DNA of 64,000 nt, taken from the NCBI GenBank assembly GCA_034438015.1, contig DAOTTD010000189.1:1-64000 (forward strand). The letters run 5' to 3'. The position numbers and the translations under genes are program-made. Source of the stretch: JACDAE01 sp034438015. Lineage in GTDB: Bacteria > Chloroflexota > Ktedonobacteria > Ktedonobacterales > Ktedonobacteraceae. The notes under the pieces are model-generated. The model had not been told where the DNA came from and did not search any database. It saw nothing but the letters and a program-made list of their open reading frames with translations. This document shows, in pieces, positions 33,463 through 44,100 of the stretch; position 1 is the stretch's first letter, and the number at the start of each line of letters is the position of its first letter.

Positions 33463-36114
33463 ATGAGTTCCAAAGAAAGACCTGCAGCCCGAAGAATTTC
33501 TAGTGCAAACATTTCTCGCTTAAAGCAGGAGCGAGAGCGTCGTGGTTGGACACAAAGTCACGTAGCAGAGCGCCTCGGTACCACCCAGGCCAATGTAAGC
33601 CGTTGGGAGAATGGGGATCTTCCTGGTCTGTACTATCGCCAAAAGTTAGGGGAGCTTTTTGGAAAAAGCCTCGAAGAGCTTGGCCTGGTCCTGAATGCCG
33701 AGGAGCAAGGAAAAGAGTATTCCATTCCTCCTGCTCCTCTTCCTCCCTCTAGTCAGCAGCCTTTCTGGAATATACCCTACCGGCGCAATCCTCTCTTTAC
33801 CGGTCGGGAAGAAATTCTCTCCTCTTTGAACGCTTTGTATACTGTATTTAGTAGCAATAAAGTTACATCACAGACACAGATACGGGCAATCAGCGGATTG
33901 GGAGGCATTGGTAAGACACAAATAGCTGTGGAATATGCCTATCGCTATCGAGATCGCTACCAAGCAATCTTATGGGTAACAGCTTCCTCTCATGCGGCAC
34001 TCGTTGCCGACTTTGTGATGTTGGCAACTTCGCTAGGTTTGCCCGAACAGCATGAGCAAGATCAGGACACTGTCGTCCGAGCGGTCAGGCGTTGGTTTGA
34101 CGCTCATAACGATTGGCTGCTTATTCTAGATGACGTTGATAATCTGGAGATGGTCGTTGACTTCTTACCAGCACATGGCGCGGGAGAGGTGCTACTTACG
34201 ACGCGGCTGCAGGCTCTGGGAACAGTCGCCCAACGTATTGGAGTTGAAAAAATGGGGCTGGATGAGGGCGTGATGTTTCTCTTGCGTCGCACCAAAGTAA
34301 TTGCTCCTGGTATACTCCTGGATCAAGCAATGGAAGAGAGTCAGGCGCAAGCAATGGATATTGTTACCGCTCTGGATGGATTGCCTCTTGCCCTTGACCA
34401 GGCCGGTGCGTATATTGAAGAGACAAGTTGTGGACTGCCTCAGTATTTCCATCTCTATGCCACCCGTCGCAAGGAACTCCTCCTGCGACGGGGGAGATTT
34501 CCGATTGACCATCCCGATTCTGTCGCCTCCACCTGGTCGCTCTCTTTTCAACAGGTGGAACAGGAAAGTCCTGCTGCTGCTGAGCTCCTACGCTTGCTTG
34601 CTTTCCTCGATCCAGAAGCTATCCCTGAAGAAATTATTACCATGGGAGCAATTGAACTCGGACCGACACTTGGAGCAGTTGCGAACGATCCTCTACAGGC
34701 TGATGCCATCATTGCGCTGCTGCTACGCTACTCGCTTATTCGACGCGCCTCCGAAAAGAAGCTCTTGAGCATCCATCACCTTGTGCAAGAAGTTCTCAGA
34801 GATGGCATGGACGGGGATACGCAGCGGCTATGGGCAGAGCGGACAATACGAGCAGTGAACCGCGCTTTTCCCGAGGTTGAGCCTCAAGCCTGGCAATTGC
34901 AAATCTGGCAACCTCAAACCTTGGAGAGATGCCAGCGTTGTCTTCCACATGTTCTGAGATGTATAACATCGAGTGAAGAATATGAGCTTGCCTTTTCCGA
35001 GGCTGCTCGATTGTTCAACGAGGCGGCTTCCTATCTGGGAGCTCATGCCAGATACAAACAGGCAGAATTTCTGTTGCTCAGAACCCTGGAGATTCGTCAA
35101 AAGGTATTAGAAGCTCATCATCCTGATATAGCTCGCACACTGAACGACCTGGGCTTGCTCTACCTCAACTCAGGCAAATATAAGCAGGCAAAGCCTCTCC
35201 TACAGGACGCACTGGCTGTTCGCCAACAAGTGTTGGGGGAAGGCCATCCTGATGTGGCTCAAACTCTGTATAACCTGGCAAGTTTATACCGCACACTAGG
35301 AGACTATGTGAATGCTGAACCACTTTTTTTGCGGTCTTTACATATTCGAGAGGTAAATTTGGGAGCTGATTCTCCCCTTGTAGGACAATGCTATTATGGC
35401 TTGGCGAGACTATACCTTTCACAAGGAAAGTATTATCACGCTGAAAGTTTTTGTGAGCAATCCTTGCGTATTCGAAAACAGAGTCTGGGAGAGAACCATC
35501 CTATGCTTGCTTCCACGCTGAATGTGTTAGCGAAGATCTACCAGGGACAGCATAAACTTGACCTGGCAGAGAAAATGAATTGGCGCGCTTTAAGGATTCG
35601 TGAGAGCTTCTCAGGTGAGGATCATCCTCACGTGGCGACCATCGTCAATAGCTTGATTGAGATCTACCATGCTGAAGGAAAATACCAAGAAGCTGAACCG
35701 CTGATTTCCAGGTCACTCGAAATTCATAAAAAATTACTTGGCCTGGAGCATCCCTATATAGCGTATAGCTTCAGCAACCAGGCGGAGAATTTCTTCTTGC
35801 AGGGGGATTATATTCAAGCCGAGTCATTCTACAAGAAAGCACTGGTCGTTCGCGAGCAACGCCTGGGTCTTGATCATCCACGTACTGCCTCTACATACGA
35901 TGATCTTGCACGACTCTATTCCGTACTAGGACGCTACGAAGATGCAGAGGCATTCTACCACAAAGCACTTTTGATCCGTGAGCGCACTTTCGGACATGAC
36001 CATGTCGTTGTTGTTAGCACCCTAGAACAGTATGCTAGAGTGCTAAGAATGCTGAAAAAAGAGAGTGAGGCAGATGAACTTGAGGTGCGTATCCGTACAA
36101 TCCGATCAAAGTAG
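33463..36114 (+). CDS. XRE-HTH / NB-ARC / TPR STAND protein
   Basis: An 883-residue signal-transduction ATPase. The XRE-type HTH is at about 17-62 (GWTQSHVAERLGTTQANVSRWENG). The NB-ARC domain has Walker A GLGGIGKT (145-152), Walker B LLILDDVD (219-226), sensor LLTTR (244-248) and GLPLALDQAGAYI (306-318). A helical region and at least seven 42-residue kinesin-light-chain-type TPRs (about 530-870, each with a G.HP..A.....NLA..Y core) follow. Such proteins oligomerise on sensing a ligand through the TPRs. The DNA-binding N-terminus suggests a transcriptional output, not a nuclease effector as in Avs defence proteins. The RBS is weak (TAGGG). Codon use is more AT-rich than the flanking housekeeping genes. 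Confidence 0.9.
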   Translation: MSSKERPAARRISSANISRLKQERERRGWTQSHVAERLGTTQANVSRWENGDLPGLYYRQKLGELFGKSLEELGLVLNAEEQGKEYSIPPAPLPPSSQQPFWNIPYRRNPLFTGREEILSSLNALYTVFSSNKVTSQTQIRAISGLGGIGKTQIAVEYAYRYRDRYQAILWVTASSHAALVADFVMLATSLGLPEQHEQDQDTVVRAVRRWFDAHNDWLLILDDVDNLEMVVDFLPAHGAGEVLLTTRLQALGTVAQRIGVEKMGLDEGVMFLLRRTKVIAPGILLDQAMEESQAQAMDIVTALDGLPLALDQAGAYIEETSCGLPQYFHLYATRRKELLLRRGRFPIDHPDSVASTWSLSFQQVEQESPAAAELLRLLAFLDPEAIPEEIITMGAIELGPTLGAVANDPLQADAIIALLLRYSLIRRASEKKLLSIHHLVQEVLRDGMDGDTQRLWAERTIRAVNRAFPEVEPQAWQLQIWQPQTLERCQRCLPHVLRCITSSEEYELAFSEAARLFNEAASYLGAHARYKQAEFLLLRTLEIRQKVLEAHHPDIARTLNDLGLLYLNSGKYKQAKPLLQDALAVRQQVLGEGHPDVAQTLYNLASLYRTLGDYVNAEPLFLRSLHIREVNLGADSPLVGQCYYGLARLYLSQGKYYHAESFCEQSLRIRKQSLGENHPMLASTLNVLAKIYQGQHKLDLAEKMNWRALRIRESFSGEDHPHVATIVNSLIEIYHAEGKYQEAEPLISRSLEIHKKLLGLEHPYIAYSFSNQAENFFLQGDYIQAESFYKKALVVREQRLGLDHPRTASTYDDLARLYSVLGRYEDAEAFYHKALLIRERTFGHDHVVVVSTLEQYARVLRMLKKESEADELEVRIRTIRSK

Positions 36115-36232
36115 ATCACTATTGAAAATCATAAGATCGCAAGCGCAATTATAGTTACAATGGCTGTTTGTATCATTACGTCATCTTGTATAGTCATGTA
36201 GTAGTCAGTACGTTTAATGCGAGAATTATTTG

Positions 36233-37018
36233 ATGGAAAGAATTGTTATCGTTGGACCATCAGGTGCGGGTAAAACCACGCTTGCAAGAGATTTGAATGC
36301 CAAACTCGAGATAAAAGTTTTTCACCTGGATCGCTTCTTTTGGAAGCGTAACTGGGAACGCAGAAATCGCTACGATAGAATGGAACTTCTGGAACGCCTC
36401 GCTCTTGCAAACAAGCAGTGGATTATCGAGGGCAGTTATCTCGAGTCACTGGAGCCTGGCCTGATGGAGGCTGATACAATTATTCTTTTAGAGTTCCCTC
36501 CTCTCGTATGCCTCTGGCGGATAATAAGACGCCATTACGAATATCCTAGATTCTCTCGTCGTGACATCCCTGATACCAACCTGCGGTCTGATAGACAAAT
36601 CTCAAAGATGAAAAGTCGGTCACAGACCAGAATCGGTCGTATAAGATTGGTACCACTGAACGCAGATTGGTATGAGAGATGTATTGATAGATTTACCTTC
36701 TGGCATCTTTTGAAAGTGCTAATTTTTCCACTTCGCGGGAGGAGAAAAGTAAGGCAAACGCTGTGCAACTACAGCCATAAACACATTATCACGCTTCGTT
36801 CAAAGAAAGAAGTGAAAGATTTTTTAGCACAACTTGAGCAGGACGTAGATATTAAGAGAAACTCCTCCCATGTAGTTACGGTTAGAAGAGAACGTAACCT
36901 GGCAATCAGACTAATACTCACGATTTATTACTTTCTTGCCAGAAAAAGCGCGAGAACAACAACATTGTTGAGTCGATACTCAGTAGAATATAAAATGGAC
37001 GAGCACAGTATGGAATAA
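36233..37018 (+). CDS. P-loop kinase of the topology-modulation/AAA_17 type, copy 1
   Basis: The 261-residue protein begins with Walker A GPSGAGKTT, followed by KVFHLDRFFWKRNW and WIIEGSYLES, the pattern of adenylate-kinase-like topology modulation (FlaR) proteins. The phosphate acceptor is unknown. Compared with its paralogue at 37445 it has about 31 extra residues after the RRDIP segment and a basic C-terminal extension of about 55 residues (about 206-261). The start ATG at 36233 has only a weak RBS. A TTG one codon earlier is possible. Pairing in tandem with a close paralogue points to duplication. Confidence 0.8.
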   Translation: MERIVIVGPSGAGKTTLARDLNAKLEIKVFHLDRFFWKRNWERRNRYDRMELLERLALANKQWIIEGSYLESLEPGLMEADTIILLEFPPLVCLWRIIRRHYEYPRFSRRDIPDTNLRSDRQISKMKSRSQTRIGRIRLVPLNADWYERCIDRFTFWHLLKVLIFPLRGRRKVRQTLCNYSHKHIITLRSKKEVKDFLAQLEQDVDIKRNSSHVVTVRRERNLAIRLILTIYYFLARKSARTTTLLSRYSVEYKMDEHSME

Positions 37019-37444
37019 GAATCAGTATTACAAGCAACCTATGCGTGTTACTTAATTGTAACAGGTTCATTGCAGAAGTCATTCCTGTCGTGGTTTGTTG
37101 CTTGACTTGACTCCTGACATTTTGTAATCTTCGCAGAGATAACGTCATTACTTATAATAAATCATAGTCGCCCAATTGCTTTTAAAGCTGCTTCATGTAT
37201 AAACTCAAGATAAGCTATATATGTTGGCATAACCTCTTATCAACTTTTTAAAGAGCTAGCGCTTTTTTATAAATTCATATATGCGAATATCCAATTAAAA
37301 ATAGATCGAACTCGATTAAACGGTGGAAAGAATGTACATGGTACAAGAGATTTCATCCAAGTCATGTTATACCAGCTATATCACTGTTCGGTCGTCATGT
37401 TATGTAGTCGTATGGTAGTTTAGCACGTAATGTGAGGGTTACTA
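37019..37444. other. AT-rich spacer between the tandem kinase paralogues
   Basis: The 426 bp hold no supported gene. The last 60 bp (GTCATGTTATGTAGTC... to the start codon) resemble the sequence just upstream of the first paralogue (GTCATGTAGTAGTCAG...), showing that the duplication included the leader. Confidence 0.5.
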
Positions 37445-37984
37445 ATGGAGAAGATTGTCATTCTTGGATCATCAGGTGCAGGTAAATCCACCCTTGCGAG
37501 AAAGTTAGGTCCTTTACTCGGTGTAAAAGTTTTCCATCTGGATCGATTACTCTGGCACTGTGATTGGAAAGGAAAAACTGAGTATGAGAGAATGGAGCTT
37601 CTGGAAAAGCTAGCTTTTGGGGAGAAGCAATGGATTATCGAGGGAAACTATCTCCGTTCTTCCCAAATTCATTTGGATACTGCTGATATTATTGTCTTTT
37701 TGGATTTTTCTCCTTTCGTATGTTTCTGGCATCTAATAAAGCGCCATCATGAATATTATAAATGCCCTTCTCGTTATGATATCCCTAAAAAATGTACGGA
37801 CAGGCTTACCTTACGGCGTATGTGGAAGACGCTAACTTTTCCATTTCATGGACGGAAAACGATAGAGCAAGTATTAAGCAACTACGAGTCTAAACGCATT
37901 GTAAGACTTCACTCAACGAAAGAAGTTGAAGACTATATAGCACAACTTGAGCAGAGCGTGAATGATAAGAGGCATTCTTCTTAG
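37445..37984 (+). CDS. P-loop kinase of the topology-modulation/AAA_17 type, copy 2
   Basis: The 179-residue paralogue of the gene at 36233 shares Walker A GSSGAGKST, KVFHLDRLLWHCDW, KQWIIEGNYLRSS and the C-terminal AQLEQSV.. KR segment. Its length is closer to the usual family size, so this copy is the more typical. The RBS GAGGG lies 6 bases before the ATG. The biochemical substrate is not evident from sequence. Confidence 0.82.
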   Translation: MEKIVILGSSGAGKSTLARKLGPLLGVKVFHLDRLLWHCDWKGKTEYERMELLEKLAFGEKQWIIEGNYLRSSQIHLDTADIIVFLDFSPFVCFWHLIKRHHEYYKCPSRYDIPKKCTDRLTLRRMWKTLTFPFHGRKTIEQVLSNYESKRIVRLHSTKEVEDYIAQLEQSVNDKRHSS

Positions 37985-38215
37985 CGCAATTCTTACAAAA
38001 GAGAGGATCTTGGCAACCAGGCGATACCCAGAGCTTAATCCTTTGTTGCCAGGGAGGTAGAAGTAAGGCCAACAATATTGTTTGAGCTCATAGTCTTTTT
38101 AACACAGTAAAAGCAAGATGCGGACGAACAGGGCAACTCTTCCAGTACAGGATATTCAAGCCGCAATTTTTCTGCTACAATGATACCATTCTGACAGAGA
38201 AACGAGGACATAAAT

Positions 38216-38809
38216 ATGCGGCCCGAAGGCCGTCCTATGCGCGAGAGCATTCTCGCAGCCGCAGTACTATTATTTGCCGAATATGGCTACCATGCCGCAC
38301 CTCTACGCGATATCGCGCGCATCGCAGGCATCCAGGCCGCGAGCATCTATCATCACTACCCCAACAAGCAGTCACTGTTGGTGGAGATCATGGAGACACA
38401 TATGCAGCGCCTGATCGGGGCGTTGGAACACATTCTGCGTACCTGTGACGACCCACTACAACGCCTGGATGAAGCAATCGCCAGCCATATCCGCCTGCAT
38501 ACCAGCTATAAAAACGAGTTTTTCATTCTCGATACCGAGATTCGCGCGCTCGAAGGCGAGAACCGCCCCTACATCATCTCTTTACGTAAGAAATACGAGC
38601 ACCTGATCCAGGAGCTTATTCGGGATGGGATGGAGCGCGGCGTCTTTCGTCAGAGCGATGTCAAGGTGGCTTCGTACGCGATCATCGCCATGTGCACCGA
38701 GGTCGCGACATGGTTCCGCCAGGGCGAGCGCCTTACAGTCCAGCAAGTAATCGATATCTATAGCCACATGATCACACAGGGCCTGCTCCTCAGCTCACAC
38801 AACCAGTAA
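38216..38809 (+). CDS. TetR-family transcriptional regulator
   Basis: The 197-residue protein has an N-terminal TetR HTH (RESILAAAVLLFAEYGYHAAPLRDIARIAGIQAASIYHHYPNKQSLL, about 9-55) and an all-helical ligand domain with FFILDTEIRAL and YEHLIQELIRDGMERGVF, a pattern seen in KstR2/AcrR-type regulators of lipid metabolism. GAGG lies 8 bases before the ATG. No adjacent divergent operon is present, so its targets are unclear. Confidence 0.93.
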   Translation: MRPEGRPMRESILAAAVLLFAEYGYHAAPLRDIARIAGIQAASIYHHYPNKQSLLVEIMETHMQRLIGALEHILRTCDDPLQRLDEAIASHIRLHTSYKNEFFILDTEIRALEGENRPYIISLRKKYEHLIQELIRDGMERGVFRQSDVKVASYAIIAMCTEVATWFRQGERLTVQQVIDIYSHMITQGLLLSSHNQ

Positions 38810-38913
38810 AATCTTCTCAAAATGGGCCCTTTCAATATCCTTTGGGCTAAAGAGTAACCCATTCTAAGCAGCTTCGTAATAATATGTGATTTAAGCAAGG
38901 AGCATCTTTACCT

Positions 38914-39765
38914 ATGAGCGATGATAAGAAGCCTCACTCTATTCCATTAAGATTACTAATAGGAGTTATCTGCCTGCTACTCCTTCTTGCAGGCAGTGGC
39001 ATCTTTCTGATTCTGCACGGCGCAAATAGTGAGAGAAGTACCGCGCTAGCGACCAGGAGCGCACCCACCCATAGCCCTGTTACCCCTACCAGCACACCCT
39101 CTCCGACAGCCACAGCCACTACGATAGCAACCAACACTGCAACCGGCACCGCAACCTACGAGCTCACACCTACTCCTACCCCGCTCTTTTCAGACGATTT
39201 CATTAACAATAGTAAGGGATGGTATATCAGCAATGTCGCCGGCTATACGCGGATGCTTCTGGTGAGCGGACTGGAACTCACCGACACCAACCACAAGTCG
39301 CTTATCGAGAGCCTGCCGACGACGCATAGCTTTGACGATTTCTCTCTTACGACTACCCTGACGCTGGAGCAGGGTGACAAAAACGATAGCGTAGGAGTGT
39401 ATCTGCGCGGGGACAGTAATCTCGATCATGACTACCGCATTAATATTTTTGGCAATAATACTTATGCTATCAGTAAGGAGTATCTCGATTCCAACAACGC
39501 GCCCCAATCCCTCTATCTCGTACCCCCTACACATCTTCCACAGCTCAAACCTCTAGGCGCTCCAAATATAGTGACCGTTATCATGGATGGTCCGACACTG
39601 CAGTTGCTCGTCAATGGCAAGGTTGTGAATACGATCAGCGACCCGGACTACACAAAGGGGCAGATCGCTCTTTTTGTGACGAATGGGACGACTTCGCAGG
39701 GCGTGACAGCAATCTTCAGCAGCATCCAGATCACCGCCGCGCCAGATCAACTCCCTGGCTCTTAA
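38914..39765 (+). CDS. Membrane-anchored protein with laminin-G/jelly-roll-like domain, paralogue A
   Basis: The 283-residue protein has one N-terminal membrane helix (LRLLIGVICLLLLLAGSGIFLIL), a Thr/Pro/Ser-rich stalk (about 45-88) and an extracellular beta-rich domain (about 90-275) starting LFSDDFINNSKGW. Conserved later segments are GVYLRGDSNLDHDYRINIFG and LQLLVNGKVVNT. This domain, like DUF1080/LamG folds, often binds sugars. The same domain occurs in the protein at 49380-50675, so the two are distant paralogues with different N-termini. The ligand is unknown. Confidence 0.75.
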   Translation: MSDDKKPHSIPLRLLIGVICLLLLLAGSGIFLILHGANSERSTALATRSAPTHSPVTPTSTPSPTATATTIATNTATGTATYELTPTPTPLFSDDFINNSKGWYISNVAGYTRMLLVSGLELTDTNHKSLIESLPTTHSFDDFSLTTTLTLEQGDKNDSVGVYLRGDSNLDHDYRINIFGNNTYAISKEYLDSNNAPQSLYLVPPTHLPQLKPLGAPNIVTVIMDGPTLQLLVNGKVVNTISDPDYTKGQIALFVTNGTTSQGVTAIFSSIQITAAPDQLPGS

Positions 39766-39810
39766 CACTATTAGGAATGCTGATCTGGCGCACATAGATG
39801 CCCGGCTACA

Positions 39811-40917
39811 TTATGTGTCTTCCATTGTTTGCTTCATCAAGAAGCGCGTCACTTCTCGAATATCACCGGTCTGTTCATATACAGCGATCTGGCGATCGGC
39901 CCCCGTGCCGCCCGGATCGGTCAGCAGTGCGCGCAGATAGCGCATCTCGCGCTGGCTCCCCAGTTCCGGCACAACGTCCTCCACAAAATCCAACAGTTCA
40001 TAAATGGAGTCGCGCATAGGCATGCGACGCCGCTTGACAAAATCGACGACCTCGGCGTCGAGTCCATGACGCATCGCGGCCCACTTGTTCTCTTCCACAT
40101 AGTCGCGCGGCGGTACGTAGACCTGCATACGGTGTTCGTGCAACCAGGTAAGCTTCATGACCAGTGCCTGGCAGAGGGCAGCAAGCGCGAGTATATCCTG
40201 GGTCGTTCCGGGCATATCGAAGATCCGAAACTCGACGGTATCGAACAATGAGTGAGGTCGAATGTCCCAGCAGATATCCTTCGCGCTCTCAATACAACCT
40301 GTGCTGACCAGATCATCGACGTAGTGTTCAAAATGGCTCCAGGACGCAATACTGCCGGGTATTCCACTGTGTGGGATCGGCTTCCAGAGCGCCGTGCGAT
40401 ACGACTTGAGGCCCGTGTAGCGCCCCTGCCAGAAGGGCGAATTTGAGGAGAGCGCTAACAGGTGTGGCAGCCATGTGCGCAACTGGTTCATGAACGTAAT
40501 GGCCTGCTCTTTATTGTCCACGCCGACGTGAATATGTAAACCATAGATAACCAGCATCCGTTCGACATCCTGCAGCTCATCTTCCAGCTTCAGATAATGC
40601 TCGTCCTGCGTGGCCTCCTGCTCCTGCCAGCGCGCGCTCGGGTGCGTACCCGCGCTGATCAACGCCACGTGCTCCTGCTCCACGACGTGTTTGAGCAATG
40701 CCTTCAACCTGGGTATCTCCTTACGCGCCGCTGCAATCGTGGGACAGATGCCCGTGACCAGCTCCACCGCCGCCTGTTTCGACTCCGCTTTGATCTTTTC
40801 CCCCAACAATGGCTCTCCCCGTGCCAAAATAGCATCGATGCTTGATCGCAAGTCTCCCGTTTGACGATCTACCAACTGAAACTCCTGCTCGATTCCTAAC
40901 GTGAAACGGTCTGACAT
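39811..40917 (-). CDS. Carboxylate-amine ligase (YbdK/GCS2 family)
   Basis: The 368-residue protein belongs to the glutamate-cysteine ligase family 2 (YbdK). Signature parts are FTLGIEQEFQLVD, HIHVGVDN, ALSSNSPFWQGRYTGLKSYRTALW, and VEFRIFDMP. It would join a carboxylate, often glutamate, to an amine using ATP. Actual substrates for YbdK-type proteins are uncertain. The start was set 28 codons inside the longest frame because AGAGAGG lies 4 bases upstream of this ATG. It appears monocistronic. Confidence 0.9.
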   Translation of the reverse strand: MSDRFTLGIEQEFQLVDRQTGDLRSSIDAILARGEPLLGEKIKAESKQAAVELVTGICPTIAAARKEIPRLKALLKHVVEQEHVALISAGTHPSARWQEQEATQDEHYLKLEDELQDVERMLVIYGLHIHVGVDNKEQAITFMNQLRTWLPHLLALSSNSPFWQGRYTGLKSYRTALWKPIPHSGIPGSIASWSHFEHYVDDLVSTGCIESAKDICWDIRPHSLFDTVEFRIFDMPGTTQDILALAALCQALVMKLTWLHEHRMQVYVPPRDYVEENKWAAMRHGLDAEVVDFVKRRRMPMRDSIYELLDFVEDVVPELGSQREMRYLRALLTDPGGTGADRQIAVYEQTGDIREVTRFLMKQTMEDT

Positions 40918-41189
40918 GAAACCTCTCTTTCCCTGTACATATCCATCTGCGTCCTGCTTTTCTTTCAACCCACTACTCAACGGGGCGACTTGCGACAGCA
41001 AAAGCGATCCCCTTTGCTACTTATGCGGCAATTGATGCCGGGGATAACAAGAAAAGTGTACTTGAGGAGGACGGCAAACTCAAGTTGGAATCTGCACATA
41101 AGCATCTGGTTTCCATAGGCGTTTGATGCTATATAATGCTTTATGTCTGTCTCTAGGGAAGAGTCTCATCAGTACGAAAGGATGCGCCA

Positions 41190-44100
41190 ATGGCCCAGGT
41201 TCGCGTATGGGAAGACGATGTCGCCATCCCGACCTATGGCACCGGAGAAGCAGAGAAAAACCCGCTGTTCCTGGAGAAACGCGTCTACCAGGGCAGTTCG
41301 GGCAGGGTATACCCCTATCCCGTTATCGAGAAGATCCTGGATGAGAAGCATGAGCGACCCTATCATTTCGTCTTTCTCGAAAACGACTATCTCCATATCG
41401 AGATTATGCCGCAGCTCGGTGGGCGCATCTATCGTGCCCTCGACAAAACCAACAACTACGATTTCGTGTACTACAATCGTGTTATCAAGCCGGCTCTGGT
41501 CGGACTCGCGGGACCGTGGATCTCCGGCGGCATCGAGTTCAACTGGCCGCAACACCACCGCCCGAATACCTTTGGACCGGTCGAATACACCATCCAACAC
41601 CAGCCCGGTGGTAGCAAGACCGTGTGCGTCAGCGAGATTGATCGCATGTATGGCACAAAGATGACAGCAGGTTTTACCCTCTATCCCGATAAAGCGTACC
41701 TGGAGATCTCCGTCAGGTTGTACAATCGCACCTCCGAGCCGCAGACGGTCCTCTGGTGGGCCAATCCCGCCGTTGTAGCCAATGGCTATACGCAATCCAT
41801 TTTCCCGCCCGATGTGCACGCCGTCTTCGATCATGGCAGGCGCGATGTCTCCCGCTTTCCCATCGCGACCGGCACGTATTATAAGATGGACTACTCTTCC
41901 GGCGTAGACATATCTCGCTACAAGAATATTCCGGTGCCGACATCCTATATGGCCTATCGCTCGAACTACAACTTCCTCGGCGGCTACGACCACGCAGCCC
42001 AGGCTGGCATCCTGCATATCGCCGATCACCACGTCTCGCCTGGGAAAAAGCAGTGGACGTGGGGGAATGGAGCGTTCGGTAAAGCCTGGGAGCGCAACCT
42101 GACCGATGAGGACGGACCCTACATCGAACTTATGGCCGGCGTCTACACCGATAATCAGCCAGATTTCTCCTGGCTACAACCCTACGAGGAAAAAGCGTTC
42201 AAACAATACTTCTTGCCCTACAAAAACGTCGGACAGGTGAAAAACGCCTCGATTGACGCCGCCATTACTCTCGACATCGACGATCGGACTGCATCGTTAC
42301 AGGTGTACGCAACCTCTGTCTTTGCCGATGCCACGGTTGAACTCAAGGGCCGTTCCCGCACGTATATCAATGCTATCGTGACGCTCTCGCCAGTCCAGAC
42401 GTTTGCTACAAAGGCGCGATTGGAGGAAGAGGACCAGGCTCACGATCTGCGCGCGACGATAAAAGATGCAGATGGCAATGTGTTGATTACCTACCAGCCT
42501 CAGCAGACGCAAATCGAAAAGCTGCCAGAGCCGGCAAGGCCGCTCTCACAGCCGGAAGAGATGCGAAACAACGAGGAGCTCTACCTGGCAGGCTTGCACC
42601 TGGAACAGTATCGCCATGCGACGTTCGAGCCCGATCCTTACTATCAAGAAGGATTACGACGCGACCCAGGCGATATCCGCATCAATATCGCCTATGGCAC
42701 ACTGTTGCTACGACGGGGCCTGTTCCGAGCAGACGAAGAGCACTTCCGGGCCGCGATTGCGACCCTGACGCGCCACAATTCCAATCCCTACGAGAGCGAG
42801 GCGTATTACCAGTTGGGTGTCACATTGAAGCTACAAGGGCGTCTTGACGAGGCTTTCCCCGCCTTCTATAAGGCAACCTGGTCGGCAGCCTGGCAGGATA
42901 GTGGATACTTTTCTCTCGCGCAGATCGCCTGCGCAAAGCAGGCATATCCAGACGCCCTGGAGCTGGTTGAAAGGTCGCTCACACGCAACAGTCACAATTA
43001 TAAGGCACGTCATCTCAAGGCCATCCTCCTGCGCAAACTGGGACGCCTGCAGGACGCCGGACAGTGCGTAGAAGAAACGTTGCGGCTCGATAGCATTGAT
43101 TTCGGAGCCCACAACGAACGCTACCTGCTTTCCCTTGTCCAGGGCGAAACGAGTCAGGCGGCCCTCCACGAGCTAGAGCGCTTGCTGCGCAACGACGCGC
43201 ATAACGTCATCGCCATGGCCTGCGACTATGTCCACTGCGGGCTGTACGAGGAGGGCACAGCTATCTTACAGCGTCTGGCTGCGCATACAGCGCCCAATAC
43301 CTATCCAATGGTGCATTACTACCTGGGCTATCTATATAGAAAAGCGGGGCACCTGGATCTTGCTCAGACGCACGAGCAGGCGGCCAATATTGCAGCAACC
43401 GACTACTGTTTCCCCAACAGCCTGGACGATCTGCTTGTGTTGGAGAGCGCCATACATGCCCATCCAGATGATGCTAAGGCGCATTATTATCTCGGCAATC
43501 TCCTGTACGACAAGAAACGTCACAGCGATGCAATCCAGCACTGGGAGGCTGCAAGGGCAATTGATGACACGTTTGCAACCGTGCATCGCAACCTGGCCCT
43601 CGCTTACTACAATAGTCAACACGACCGCGTGCAGGCGCTCACTTCGCTCGAAAAGGCGTTCGCCTGCAACCCCTCCGACGCCCGCGTCCTGTACGAACTG
43701 GATCAGCTTTACAAAAAAACAGGCCGTGCCCCTGAAAAAAGATTGGCGCACCTTGAAGATCACCCGGAATTGATAGAGGCGCGAGACGATCTCTACCTTG
43801 AATACATCACTCTGCTCAACACCGTAAGGCAGCACGCCAGGGCGCTTACATTGCTCACGAAGCACCTCTTCCATCCCTGGGAAGGCGGCGAAGGCAAGGT
43901 AACAGGTCAATACGTCTTAGCCTGCGTGGAACTGGGAAAACAGTTTCTCTCCGCGCAGCAATACACAGAGGCAGCCGCGATGTTTGAGCAGGCGCTCGTC
44001 TATCCTGATAACCTCGGCGAAGGGAAACTGACGGGCACGCAAGAAAACAATGTGCACTACTATCTCGGCTGCGCTTACGAGCATCTAGATAAACAGGCCA

